From Peribacillus sp. FSL H8-0477 (GTDB lineage Bacteria; Bacillota; Bacilli; Bacillales; DSM-1321): a stretch of 64,000 nt of DNA. Under the pieces are notes generated by a model, which was given only the letters and a program-made list of their open reading frames with translations, searched no databases and was not told where the DNA came from. The stretch is from positions 1,612,001-1,676,000 of the forward strand of contig NZ_JBBODE010000002.1 of the NCBI RefSeq assembly GCF_038002765.1, given 5' to 3'. The first letter of the stretch is position 1. The number at the start of each line of letters is the position of its first letter. The position numbers were made by a program, and so were the translations under genes. Positions 1-8,185 of this stretch are shown piece by piece.

Positions 1-264
1 ACCTGTCCCACCAGGAGTATACGCTAACAAGGCATCCATTTGCAGCACACCATTTATATAAACATTAAAGTAACTATTATCTGCTGCTAAAATAGGAAGT
101 GTAGCTGCTGCTGCTCCTGTGTCAGTCCAGAATTCTTCAACTGCAATTATTAAAGTGCCTGCACCAGTTGTGGCACCAGCTTCAGTAAAGAACCTTTCGA
201 CTGAAGGAAACGTATTAACAGTTGAAACGGCAGTAATAGCAAGTTTCATTATTTGAAGCGGCAT
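1..264 (-). CDS. DUF4183 domain protein, 3' end outside window
   Basis: The minus strand reads an open frame from an ATG at 264 to the window edge (88 residues seen). It starts MPLQIMKLAITAVSTVN and contains NSYFNVYINGVLQ, both typical of the DUF4183 family of small Bacillus proteins, which often occur near exosporium or spore-surface genes. An AAAGGGG ribosome site lies before the ATG. The function of DUF4183 is not established. It is divergent from another protein with the same NGVLQ-type core at 407, so the two may share a control region. Confidence 0.75.
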   Translation of the reverse strand, partial: MPLQIMKLAITAVSTVNTFPSVERFFTEAGATTGAGTLIIAVEEFWTDTGAAAATLPILAADNSYFNVYINGVLQMDALLAYTPGGTG

Positions 265-406
265 ATAAAAACCCCTTTTCTAAGTTTTTATATACTATGG
301 AAAAAATATTGGTATGCATAGACATTTGTGCAGTTGCCGAAAGCACATTTTAAGTACTAACTTATAAAATATAGAGGAATCAATAACTTTTGGGGGTGAA
401 AGGGAA

Positions 407-757
407 TTGTTAAATAAAAGTAGAAATACTATAAATAATTTATCAAGTCCGTTTCTAACCATCCCCATTATACCTTCAGAAGAGGTTCGTTATCGCCTTC
501 CTAAAAAAGTGAAAGTCTATGAGTATTACTCAATTTCAGATGGACATTGCAGAGTATTTAAAGAAGCGGATGGTGTTAAGGAATTAGGCAAACAAGAAAT
601 TTTAGATCCAAACGATGTTTCGTACATGAATCTTTTTGTAAATGGAGTGTTACAACCTAAAGAAAGTTACGATGTCCAAAGGGGAGTAATTAAGCTAAAC
701 ACATTAGACGTACCGCCAAAAGGAGCGCCAGTCATCCTGCAGATGTTTATAGTATGA
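407..757 (+). CDS. DUF4183-like small protein
   Basis: This 116-residue protein has a DUF4183-like C-terminal half: MNLFVNGVLQPKESYDV, then a short beta-rich tail ending PPKGAPVILQMFIV. The N-terminal half is polar and not recognised. The start is TTG at 407, about 8 bases after GGGGGTG. Its neighbour on the other strand belongs to the same family. The role is unknown; a spore-surface function is only an inference from where such proteins occur in Bacillus. Confidence 0.65.
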   Translation: MLNKSRNTINNLSSPFLTIPIIPSEEVRYRLPKKVKVYEYYSISDGHCRVFKEADGVKELGKQEILDPNDVSYMNLFVNGVLQPKESYDVQRGVIKLNTLDVPPKGAPVILQMFIV

Positions 758-806
758 AATTAATTGATGTAAACTTTTTAAATAAAAAAGCGAAAAATCG
801 AAAAAA

Positions 807-835
807 ACTGGTTGTCCTCAAAAGAGACAACCAGT
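807..835 (-). terminator. Terminator of the SDR gene
   Basis: A 10-base stem (ACTGGTTGTC / GACAACCAGT) with a 9-base loop is followed on the minus strand by a run of seven T. It closes the SDR gene; on the plus strand the T run is weaker, so it may only partly stop the gene at 407. Confidence 0.85.
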
Positions 836-847
836 CGTTTGTTTACA

Positions 848-1582
848 TTATTGAGCTGTTAAACCACCATCAGCTACGAATTCAGAACCTGTAGAATAGC
901 TTGATTCTTCAGAAGCTAGGAATAAAACCAGATTTGTTATTTCTTCTGACTGTGCAACACGTTTAAGAGGAATATGTTTTGCAAATTCCTTAATGACTTC
1001 CACAGCATCGCCTGTTGTAATCATTGGTGTTTCAATTACACCTGGGTGTACAGAGTTAACGCGAATGCCATATCTAGAAAAATCAATGGCCGCTGCTTTT
1101 GTCATCCCACGAACAGCAAATTTTGTATCTGTATAGCCGATAGCTCCAGCTACTAAACCATTCATAGAAGAAATATTAACGATTGATCCGTTTTCTGTTT
1201 TCTTCATTGATGATACGACAGTTTTCATTCCTAAGAATACTGATACTTGGTTGATATTGACGATTTTTAAATATTGATCTAAAGAAGTTTCTTCAATAGA
1301 GTTGTTCAAACTGATACCAGCATTATTTACTAAAATATTTACAGGTCCAAATGCCTTTTCTGTTTCAGAAACGACGTTTTCCCAATCTGCCTGACTTGTT
1401 ACATCTTGTTTAATAAACATAGCATTTTCCCCAAGCTCATTTGCAAGAGCTGTACCTGCTTGTTCGTTTAAATCAGTTAGGACAACTTTTGCGCCCTCTT
1501 CTACAAATTTACGAGCATGAGAAGCTCCCATACCGCCTGCTGCACCGGTAACAATTGCCACTTTATTAAGTAATCTTTCCAT
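848..1582 (-). CDS. Short-chain dehydrogenase/reductase
   Basis: This 244-residue classical SDR has the nucleotide-binding motif TGAAGGMG near residue 12, the NNAG motif near 86, a catalytic serine in NISSMNG and the YTDTK (YxxxK) active site. An Asp after the second strand (VVLTDLN) suggests NAD preference. It resembles glucose 1-dehydrogenase or hydroxysteroid dehydrogenase type SDRs; the substrate cannot be told. AGAGGTG precedes the ATG. A perfect palindrome lies 22-40 bases upstream of the start and probably binds a repressor. Confidence 0.85.
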   Translation of the reverse strand: MERLLNKVAIVTGAAGGMGASHARKFVEEGAKVVLTDLNEQAGTALANELGENAMFIKQDVTSQADWENVVSETEKAFGPVNILVNNAGISLNNSIEETSLDQYLKIVNINQVSVFLGMKTVVSSMKKTENGSIVNISSMNGLVAGAIGYTDTKFAVRGMTKAAAIDFSRYGIRVNSVHPGVIETPMITTGDAVEVIKEFAKHIPLKRVAQSEEITNLVLFLASEESSYSTGSEFVADGGLTAQ

Positions 1583-1603
1583 ACTAACACCTCTTTTTTG
1601 AAT

Positions 1604-1622
1604 TTGATAGTTTAACTATCAA
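1604..1622. promoter_or_regulatory. Palindromic operator upstream of the SDR gene
   Basis: TTGATAGTTTAACTATCAA is a perfect inverted repeat with 9-base arms around one central base. It sits just upstream of the SDR ribosome site, a typical place for a TetR- or MarR-type repressor. No regulator gene of that kind is next to it. Symmetry is seen; the binding role is inferred. Confidence 0.5.
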
Positions 1623-1796
1623 TATGTGCAGGTATATTCTATCCCATTTGTTCAACTTTAACAAGAAGAAAGAAAAAGGGAATACACGACAAGAGTTAGA
1701 CCACGGTAAATTTGTTCCAATCTTTTTCATAGACAAGAATCATCATCTGTATAGTATATCCAGAAAAAGTCCATTTAATAGGGTCTATATTTTTTG

Positions 1797-1825
1797 TTTA
1801 CATAATGAATAGATTAACGTATACT
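1797..1825 (+). promoter_or_regulatory. SigA-type promoter of the YhgE-like gene
   Basis: TTTACA and TATACT are separated by 17 bases, close to the SigA consensus. The predicted start point near 1832 falls at the left edge of the operator repeats at 1835. The rest of the 1583-1904 gap shows no gene. Confidence 0.7.
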
Positions 1826-1834
1826 AATGAAATC

Positions 1835-1881
1835 AATTAAAGTACTTTAATTAAAGTAGTTATATTAAAGTAGTTTGATTA
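1835..1881. promoter_or_regulatory. Operator repeats, probably for the PadR regulator
   Basis: A perfect 18-base palindrome (AATTAAAGTACTTTAATT, 1835-1852) overlaps a row of three ATTAAAGTA repeats spaced about 12-13 bases apart, ending with GATTAAAATG. The block starts at the predicted transcription start. The second gene of the unit is a PadR-family regulator, so negative autoregulation is likely. Confidence 0.6.
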
Positions 1882-1904
1882 AAATGAATCTTTAGTTAGG
1901 ATGG

Positions 1905-3077
1905 ATGCAACAAATGAAATTTACTCAATTCTTGAAAACACAAGGTGCAATTGCTGCCATATTCATGGGGATATTCTATTGCCTTTGTATGCTAGGCATA
2001 TTCCTGCCAGGTTATACCGCAATTCCAGGTAATATCGACAAATTGCCGATTGCCATCGTCAACGATGATGCTGGAGAATACGGAGAGAAGATAGCCAGCC
2101 AATTACAAGAAAACTTACCGTTTAAAGAAATACAAACGGATATAACCAATAAACAAGCATTAAAAGAGTTAAATAAAAATGATTTAGCGTTAGTCGTACA
2201 CATCCCGAAAACATTCTCAGCGGATATGCAAAACGGCGAAACATCATCTAGTATCGACTTTACTATTAATGAAGCAGGGGCAACTGTTGTATCTTCTTCA
2301 ATGACGTCAATTGTTGCAGAAATTAACAACCAGTTGAGTGCCCAATTCTCTCAGCAAACAGCTCAGGGCGTATTAATGAACTTTAATTTACCTGAAGATC
2401 AAGCTGCTGATATGGCAAAACAAATTGAAACAGCTTATGCAGGAAATATCGTGACTATCAATGAAGTACCAGATGGTATGCATAACAATATGCTGCCGAT
2501 GTTCTTAACGATGGCAGGATATGTTGGAGCCATGATCGGTGCGATGCAATTAATATCTTCATTTAGACAAAGCCGTGTAAAAGCGAGCAAAACACGTTTA
2601 TTCATGTATGTACAATTAACTGCGATATTGATTGCCGTTATTTCGTCATTGGTTGCGCTAGGCATAACTTATTTAGTTAATGATCCAAGCGGAGATCTAT
2701 TCTTTAGTACGTTAGGTCAACAAATTTTAAACTATATGGTCTGTTTCAATTTCACAGCTATTTTGATTTTCTTAGTTGGTGATGGCGGTATGGTTTTAAA
2801 TATTCCAATTTTATTAACACAAACCATTGCAAATGGAGCCACAATTACACGGGATATGATGTATGCACCATATGAATGGATGAGCTACATCTCACCAATG
2901 TATTATTCAGTGCAGGCATACTATGCAAATCTTTATAGCAGCATTAGTCCAAGTCCATATCTATGGTCTATGGTTGCTGTCGGTCTAGGTGCGATGCTCA
3001 TCAATATTCTTATCGTTGCATTTGTTCACAAAAAAGAACCAGTAGAGATTCAAGCGATTGAAACAGATGCTGCTTAA
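1905..3077 (+). CDS. YhgE/Pip-like ABC-2 type membrane protein (DUF3533)
   Basis: This 390-residue membrane protein has one N-terminal transmembrane helix (residues 14-37), a long outside domain starting LPIAIVNDDAGEYGEKI (the YhgE/Pip hallmark), and about five helices in the last 190 residues. Such proteins are related to ABC-2 permeases and to the phage-infection protein; several are linked to drug or membrane-stress response. An alternative ATG at 1914 is better spaced from the ribosome site. It is followed after 53 bases by a PadR regulator, a common pairing for inducible efflux genes. Confidence 0.75.
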   Translation: MQQMKFTQFLKTQGAIAAIFMGIFYCLCMLGIFLPGYTAIPGNIDKLPIAIVNDDAGEYGEKIASQLQENLPFKEIQTDITNKQALKELNKNDLALVVHIPKTFSADMQNGETSSSIDFTINEAGATVVSSSMTSIVAEINNQLSAQFSQQTAQGVLMNFNLPEDQAADMAKQIETAYAGNIVTINEVPDGMHNNMLPMFLTMAGYVGAMIGAMQLISSFRQSRVKASKTRLFMYVQLTAILIAVISSLVALGITYLVNDPSGDLFFSTLGQQILNYMVCFNFTAILIFLVGDGGMVLNIPILLTQTIANGATITRDMMYAPYEWMSYISPMYYSVQAYYANLYSSISPSPYLWSMVAVGLGAMLINILIVAFVHKKEPVEIQAIETDAA

Positions 3078-3130
3078 ATGATGGTTAGTTTGCTATAATA
3101 AGGATAATTCTTCTTGAAGGAGCGTAAAGA

Positions 3131-3670
3131 ATGTCCATACAAGTTTTTATATTGTGCAAACTGATAGAAGGTAACAATTATCCTTATAAACTAAAAAAAC
3201 TGCTTTCCCATCCGATTCCATTTGATGAATTTGGTGGACTGACAGAAAGCAAACTGTATTACCATTTCGATTCCTTAGCAAAACATGGGTTCATTGAAAC
3301 AGTAGAAGTCATAAAAGAAGACCATAGACCGGATAAACAAGTGTTTGGAATTACAAATAAAGGCCGTGAAGAATTACCAAAAAAAATCTACAAGTTGTTT
3401 GAGAATGCTGTTTCTATTAGTGATATGTTGGTAGGACTTGCCTATATCAAGCATGTGGATCGTGATCAGGTAGTAAAGATACTAGAAAAAAACCTAAAAG
3501 AATTCAGGACTCGCCGAGAATATATCTTGGATTTTGAAAAACAAATTCGGAAAGACCAAGTGAAAGAAAACTTTTTGAATTATCTTCAAGGCTACTATTC
3601 AAGTAAATCGGAGCATACAATTTATTGGCTTGAAGAGTTAATTAAACAGATTCAAGAAAAGAAAATATAA
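3131..3670 (+). CDS. PadR family transcriptional regulator
   Basis: The 179-residue protein has an N-terminal winged helix (GLTESKLYYHFDSLAKHGFIE, then the wing with DKQVFGITNKGREEL) and a C-terminal helical dimerisation region typical of PadR proteins of the longer type. AAGGAG precedes the ATG. A TATAAT at 3094-3099 could give it its own transcript. It probably represses the upstream membrane-protein gene through the repeats at 1835-1881 and is released by an unknown ligand. Confidence 0.85.
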   Translation: MSIQVFILCKLIEGNNYPYKLKKLLSHPIPFDEFGGLTESKLYYHFDSLAKHGFIETVEVIKEDHRPDKQVFGITNKGREELPKKIYKLFENAVSISDMLVGLAYIKHVDRDQVVKILEKNLKEFRTRREYILDFEKQIRKDQVKENFLNYLQGYYSSKSEHTIYWLEELIKQIQEKKI

Positions 3671-3676
3671 GAATAG

Positions 3677-3709
3677 ACCCCAGCTCCTTTCAAAGGAGCT
3701 GGGGTTTTA
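3677..3709 (+). terminator. Terminator after padR
   Basis: A long GC-rich hairpin (ACCCCAGCTCC / GGAGCTGGGGT) is followed by TTTT. It ends the YhgE-like/PadR unit. Confidence 0.9.
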
Positions 3710-3750
3710 TGTCGAAGAATCATCTATGAATAGGGAACCTTCTGAGTAGC

Positions 3751-4476
3751 CTATATTTCAATTTTTCTACTTTTGCTGAGAACAAGTGCAAATAGTATGA
3801 GTAAGCTTAAAATACCAATAAAGTATTGTAGAGGAGAAAGGGGGTTTGAACCAACCATGACTGGATAGAAGTAACCAGGAAAGTTTTCAATTAGACTGGA
3901 AAGAAATTTATTATCAGTACCTATTACCACATTTGACAAAATATTATGAACGAAAAGTAATGAAGCTGTCAAAATAACATATACTGCAGCACTCCGAATC
4001 CCATGTAATATTAAAACATATACGAATAAAAAATAAGTTAACACTAGAAGGAAGACGTTGGTAAAGAATCCAAGAAGGAAGGGCACCGTTAAATCTCCCG
4101 GTACTCCGAGGTGACTTGCAGCTAGAATCATCAATAATCCTACTGTTGCATAGAGGAAACTCACGAGTAGTGAAATATAGATATTGGCTAGTACATAGTT
4201 CTTTCTGTTTTGCTTTGAGTTGTTAATCAAAGAGATTGTCTTAGATGAATAATCTCTATTAACAAAGTAAAGTGGGTGCAATACAGCTGCAAGCATGCCC
4301 AACATGCAATAAAAGTTTGAGACATGTTTTATCCCAAACGAGGTATTTCCCTCTAGGATAAAATAAACCATGATTAGTGCGGGTCCTAATCCTGCTAATA
4401 TTCCCACAGCTAAATGGCCCTTCTTAAATAGTTCACCCATATTGTAACTAACATAATGTTTAATATTTAGAATCAT
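3751..4476 (-). CDS. ABC transporter permease, six-helix type
   Basis: The ATG at 4476 is preceded by AGAGG at good spacing and gives a 241-residue protein; the longer open frame to 4542 has no ribosome site. About six hydrophobic helices and RDYSSKTISLINNSKQNRK after the second helix are typical of ABC-2 permeases of the lantibiotic/bacitracin-immunity style. It overlaps the ATPase gene by 17 bases, so the two are translated together. The substrate is unknown. Confidence 0.8.
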   Translation of the reverse strand: MILNIKHYVSYNMGELFKKGHLAVGILAGLGPALIMVYFILEGNTSFGIKHVSNFYCMLGMLAAVLHPLYFVNRDYSSKTISLINNSKQNRKNYVLANIYISLLVSFLYATVGLLMILAASHLGVPGDLTVPFLLGFFTNVFLLVLTYFLFVYVLILHGIRSAAVYVILTASLLFVHNILSNVVIGTDNKFLSSLIENFPGYFYPVMVGSNPLSPLQYFIGILSLLILFALVLSKSRKIEI

Positions 4477-5329
4477 GATATTCGCCTCTAAGTTTAGACA
4501 TATACACATTACGAAGCGTTTTCTTTTCTGCAGTAAAATCAACTAACCTTACTCCCAATTGATTAAGAAAATTAATAATTTCAGTATTTTCAGCAGTTGT
4601 TTCAATTTGGAGTGTGCTTTCATTTGAATGAATGATGTCTCCAAACATTTGATGTTCGATAAACATTGCTAATTCAGTAGCATTAGCAAATGATAGTTTT
4701 AGAATATTCAGTCTTTTGTTGTTAAATTGTTCTTCTTCTCGAATGGTGCCTTTTTCTAATATAAAGACTCGATCACATATGGTTTCAATATCTTCTAACT
4801 TATGGCTGGAAATTAAGATTCCAACATTCCACTCTTTTGATAATTTTTTTAATTGTTGTAATACCTCGAGGGATGTTTCTATATCCATGCTGTTTGTCGG
4901 TTCATCTAATACGACATAATTTGGCTTATTCAAAAGACTGATGACTACCCCTAATTTTTGCTTCATTCCCAGGGAGTATTCCTTCACCTTTTTATTTAAT
5001 ACATCAACTAATTGAAGACCCTTTAGAAGCTCTTCGTATTCACTAAACTTGAAGGTATTCCCATAGATTTTTGAGAAATAGGACAAATGGGCTAATCCAG
5101 TCATATTATTGAATAGTTTGGGTTCTTCAATCAAGTATCCGACGGAACTGTTACATTCAACAGTTCCATCGAAAGTCTGAATGATTTGCGTAATCACCTT
5201 CATAAGTGTGCTTTTCCCCGCGCCATTACGACCAATTAGACCAACGATTTCCCCTTTTTTAAAATCAAAAGATAGTTCTTTTAGAACGACAGATTCTCCA
5301 TATTTTTTAGTAACTGATTTTATCAGCAT
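4460..5329 (-). CDS. ABC transporter ATP-binding protein
   Basis: This 289-residue ATPase has Walker A GRNGAGKST (residues 33-41), the signature YSLGMKQK, Walker B YVVLDEPTNSMD and the H-loop in ISSHKLEDIE. It is the single-domain type that works with a small ABC-2 permease. AAAGGAG precedes the ATG. It is the third gene of the four-gene unit 5937-3751 (XRE regulator, membrane protein, ATPase, permease). Confidence 0.9.
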   Translation of the reverse strand: MLIKSVTKKYGESVVLKELSFDFKKGEIVGLIGRNGAGKSTLMKVITQIIQTFDGTVECNSSVGYLIEEPKLFNNMTGLAHLSYFSKIYGNTFKFSEYEELLKGLQLVDVLNKKVKEYSLGMKQKLGVVISLLNKPNYVVLDEPTNSMDIETSLEVLQQLKKLSKEWNVGILISSHKLEDIETICDRVFILEKGTIREEEQFNNKRLNILKLSFANATELAMFIEHQMFGDIIHSNESTLQIETTAENTEIINFLNQLGVRLVDFTAEKKTLRNVYMSKLRGEYHDSKY

Positions 5330-5350
5330 TTACTAATCTCCTTTCCTCTT

Positions 5351-5707
5351 TTAATTTAGGAAATCTTTTTTATATCGAATAGCTAGATAGATTCCCCCAG
5401 CGATGAATGCTAGAGAATACTTAAATAAAAAGAATAGTTGCCACATATATTCTTTCGGAAAAATCATGTCTAATAAAATGACTACAGCAAACATTATGTA
5501 AGTGCTCTTTAAGTAGATTGAACTTGTTCTTTCGTCAGTTTTGCCTATCTTACTTCTATATACAAATACAAGTATTACTCCGATGATTATCAGGCCTAAA
5601 CCGCCAACAAGCATCATATTCCAATGATCGTTGGATTCCTCCACCCAAATTTTAAATGGATGAAAGATTTTTTCTGTGATCTTTCCTGTAATCGAATTAT
5701 CTTTCAT
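5351..5707 (-). CDS. Membrane protein of the XRE/ABC operon
   Basis: The 118-residue protein has a soluble N-terminal part and about three transmembrane helices (residues 31-49, 66-84, 86-108). TDERTSSIYLKSTY between helices 1 and 2 resembles DUF2178-type membrane proteins that often sit beside a small XRE regulator. Its ATG overlaps the stop of the regulator (ATGA). No function is known; a membrane partner or sensor of the transporter is an inference. Confidence 0.65.
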   Translation of the reverse strand: MKDNSITGKITEKIFHPFKIWVEESNDHWNMMLVGGLGLIIIGVILVFVYRSKIGKTDERTSSIYLKSTYIMFAVVILLDMIFPKEYMWQLFFLFKYSLAFIAGGIYLAIRYKKDFLN

Positions 5708-5937
5708 TTTGAATCGGCTCCTTTCAGATAAGTAAAAATATCGGTAACATCCACTTTAAAGAAATCGGCAATGCGAAAAGCAAGCAGTAACGTAGGTACA
5801 TAATTTCCTTTTTCCATTACGAAGATGGTTTGTTTTGAGACACCAACTTTTTCTGCCAATTCTTGCTGAGACATTCTGGCAAGTACTCGATATTCGTAGA
5901 CTTTATTTGATATCGAATCGCCAAAATCCTTCTTCAT
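5704..5937 (-). CDS. Small XRE-type transcriptional regulator
   Basis: The 77-residue protein is almost entirely an HTH_3 domain (MSQQELAEKVGVSKQTIFVME). The ATG at 5937 is preceded by GAGGTG; a GTG nine bases earlier lies inside the ribosome site and is rejected. Regulators of this size usually control the following genes, here the membrane protein and ABC transporter. Confidence 0.9.
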   Translation of the reverse strand: MKKDFGDSISNKVYEYRVLARMSQQELAEKVGVSKQTIFVMEKGNYVPTLLLAFRIADFFKVDVTDIFTYLKGADSK

Positions 5938-6043
5938 ATTTATCACCTCTTTAAAAAAACATAAATCAATCTATTCTAAAAGTAAAGTAAACTTATACAA
6001 TGTTAAAAATTAATTATATTTAAGGCGTGGTTTTTAAACACAA

Positions 6044-6245
6044 ATGGAAATCTATTTTACATACGATGGAGAGTATTTATACTCAAATGGAAATTCATAT
6101 AGGCCGATGAAGGCATTCCTAGAGGCATCTTGGAATGAACAAGGTGGCAGAGTGGCAGAATATAATGTGAAGTTAATTTGACGCTGAAACGGCAAATAAA
6201 TTGCTGGAATCATACGAATGTTCAGGGTATTTATCAAAATGGTTT
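6044..6245 (+). pseudogene. Frameshifted small gene of unknown family
   Basis: An ATG at 6044 opens a 45-residue frame (MEIYFTYDGEYLY...) that stops at 6179-6181. The next frame continues as coding-like sequence (AETANKLLESYECSGYLSKWF), and removing one T at about 6178 joins them as ...NVKLIDAETANKLL. No ribosome site is visible. I do not recognise the family. The rest of the 5938-6346 gap holds only promoters and an imperfect hairpin (CCGATT/AATCGG, 6312-6328). Confidence 0.4.
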
Positions 6246-6346
6246 TTGTCAGATTTTTTTGTGGTAAATAATTATCTTATGTTGTATGATAGTTTTCAGG
6301 TATTTATTATTCCGATTTCTTTAATCGGGATTTAGGGGGATTAAGT

Positions 6347-7732
6347 ATGATTGGTTATGTGTTATTGAATATTGCTATTATGATTATTCTTTTAGCGGTT
6401 TTGTTCTATATGAATAGAAAACACGTTTCGTTTACAAAAAGAGTATTTACGGCATTAGGATTAGGAATTTTATTTGGACTTCTCTTACAGTATTTTTATG
6501 AACCTAATTCAGATGCAATTGTTCAATCGGCTGACTGGTTTAACATAGTTGGTTCAGGATACGTTAAGTTCCTGCAAATGATTGTTATGCCGCTTGTATT
6601 TATCTCAATATTGTCTGCATTCACTAGATTGAAACTAACGAGTAATATCGGTAAAATTAGTTTCTTAATTATTGGGATATTAATCGTTACAACTGGGATT
6701 GCAGCTGCTATAGGAATTACGGCTGCTACTGTATTTAACTTAGAAGCTGTTCAAATCGAACAGGGTGATGCAGAAGTTAGTCGTGGAGATCAAATTACGG
6801 AATCTTACGGAACGATTCAAGAAAAAACGATGCCGCAGCAAATTATAGAATTAATTCCTGCTAATCCATTCCTGGATTTAACAGGAGCGCGCCCGACCTC
6901 GACTATTTCGGTTGTTATTTTTGCAGCCTTCTTGGGAATCGCTTATTTAGGTGTTAGAAGAAAACAACCGGAACAAGCTGAATTTTTCGCGAAAATTGTA
7001 GACACGTTACACAGTATTATAATGCGAGTCGTTACATTGATTCTACGTTTGACACCTTATGGAATCTTAGCCATTATGACGAAGACTGTTGCAACTAGTG
7101 ATCTAGATGCCATTCTAAAATTAGGTAAATTTGTAGGTGCTTCTTATGTGGCCCTTCTGATTATGTTCGGCATTCATCTATTATTACTGTTGGCCGCTGG
7201 ATTAAATCCGGTGACCTATGTCAGAAAAGCTTTTCCAGTTCTATCTTTCGCTTTTACCGCACGTACTAGTGCTGGGGCGTTACCGTTAAATATACAAACA
7301 CAGAAACAATTAGGCGTGTCTGAGGGGATTGCCAACTTTGCTGGTTCATTTGGACTTTCAATAGGTCAGAATGGCTGTGCAGGTATTTACCCAGCGATGC
7401 TGGCTGTGATGATTGCTCCAACTGTTGGAATCAACCCATTGACACCATCTTTTATTGCAACATTAATTATCATTGTTGCAATCAGTTCATTTGGGGTTGC
7501 AGGAGTAGGCGGAGGAGCAACGTTTGCCGCGATTTTAGTGTTATCTGCAATGAACTTACCAGTCGCCTTAGCTGGTCTGCTAATCTCAGTTGAACCGTTG
7601 ATTGATATGGGAAGAACAGCTTTAAATGTCAGCGGAAGTATGACTTCGGGAATCCTGACCAGTAAAGTAACAGGTGACTTAGATAAAGAGATGTACAGCG
7701 ATGGTTCATTAAAAGCTGAAGCTGATATGTAA
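6347..7732 (+). CDS. tcyP: L-cystine symporter TcyP
   Basis: This 461-residue protein belongs to the sodium/dicarboxylate symporter (DAACS) family. It has about eight helices, the FLQMIVMPLVFISILSAF segment, the TARTSAGALPLNIQ loop and the C-terminal ISVEPLIDMGRTALNVSGS motif. Length and N-terminus fit TcyP (YhcL) of B. subtilis, which takes up cystine. AGGGGGA precedes the ATG. It stands alone between a frameshifted gene and its own terminator. CymR control is expected from the family but I cannot confirm a box. Confidence 0.88.
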   Translation: MIGYVLLNIAIMIILLAVLFYMNRKHVSFTKRVFTALGLGILFGLLLQYFYEPNSDAIVQSADWFNIVGSGYVKFLQMIVMPLVFISILSAFTRLKLTSNIGKISFLIIGILIVTTGIAAAIGITAATVFNLEAVQIEQGDAEVSRGDQITESYGTIQEKTMPQQIIELIPANPFLDLTGARPTSTISVVIFAAFLGIAYLGVRRKQPEQAEFFAKIVDTLHSIIMRVVTLILRLTPYGILAIMTKTVATSDLDAILKLGKFVGASYVALLIMFGIHLLLLLAAGLNPVTYVRKAFPVLSFAFTARTSAGALPLNIQTQKQLGVSEGIANFAGSFGLSIGQNGCAGIYPAMLAVMIAPTVGINPLTPSFIATLIIIVAISSFGVAGVGGGATFAAILVLSAMNLPVALAGLLISVEPLIDMGRTALNVSGSMTSGILTSKVTGDLDKEMYSDGSLKAEADM

Positions 7733-7740
7733 AATATAAA

Positions 7741-7780
7741 AAACGCTGTCGAGATATTGTCTCGGCAGCGTTTTTGTTTA
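7741..7780 (+). terminator. Terminator after tcyP
   Basis: AAACGCTG-CGAGA pairs with TCTCG-CAGCGTTT and is followed by a T run. Confidence 0.9.
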
Positions 7781-7805
7781 AATTTAAACTACATCAAGCG
7801 GGAAC

Positions 7806-8021
7806 TTATACTTTTTTCTTATCCTGTGCTGCCGCCTTATCTACACTTGCCTCAGCTAGAATATAAATGGCTACTGATGCGAAGTTGGTTATGATTGCTG
7901 TGATTTGAGCAATTTCATTTTCCCCAAAGTTAAAGGCCATTAATAGGGAACCAATAAAAGCGGCAATGAGTACCCAGAATTTTCGTGAAGCTAGTTTCTT
8001 TATGATTTGTTCTTTGGTCAT
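7806..8021 (-). CDS. Small phage-holin-like membrane protein
   Basis: The 71-residue protein has two predicted transmembrane helices (residues 15-30 and 38-56), a short turn and a charged tail (DKAAAQDKKKV). This size and layout match small holins found next to endolysins in Bacillus prophages. A ribosome site (GAGGGTG) precedes the ATG. The next gene, divergent, is a cell-wall amidase, which fits a lysis pair, but no phage structural genes are near. A housekeeping membrane protein is possible. Confidence 0.55.
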   Translation of the reverse strand: MTKEQIIKKLASRKFWVLIAAFIGSLLMAFNFGENEIAQITAIITNFASVAIYILAEASVDKAAAQDKKKV

Positions 8022-8185
8022 TTTTCATCACCCTCCATACTGATAATCTATGATGATGTTGTATAATGGCTTGTACATATTAATTAGGAAACATGAACTT
8101 TCAACTTTAACTCAACAAATTTTATTAGCAAACGTACAAGCATGAGTATGTCCTCGTCATACTCTATATTGAGGTGATTATTTTG

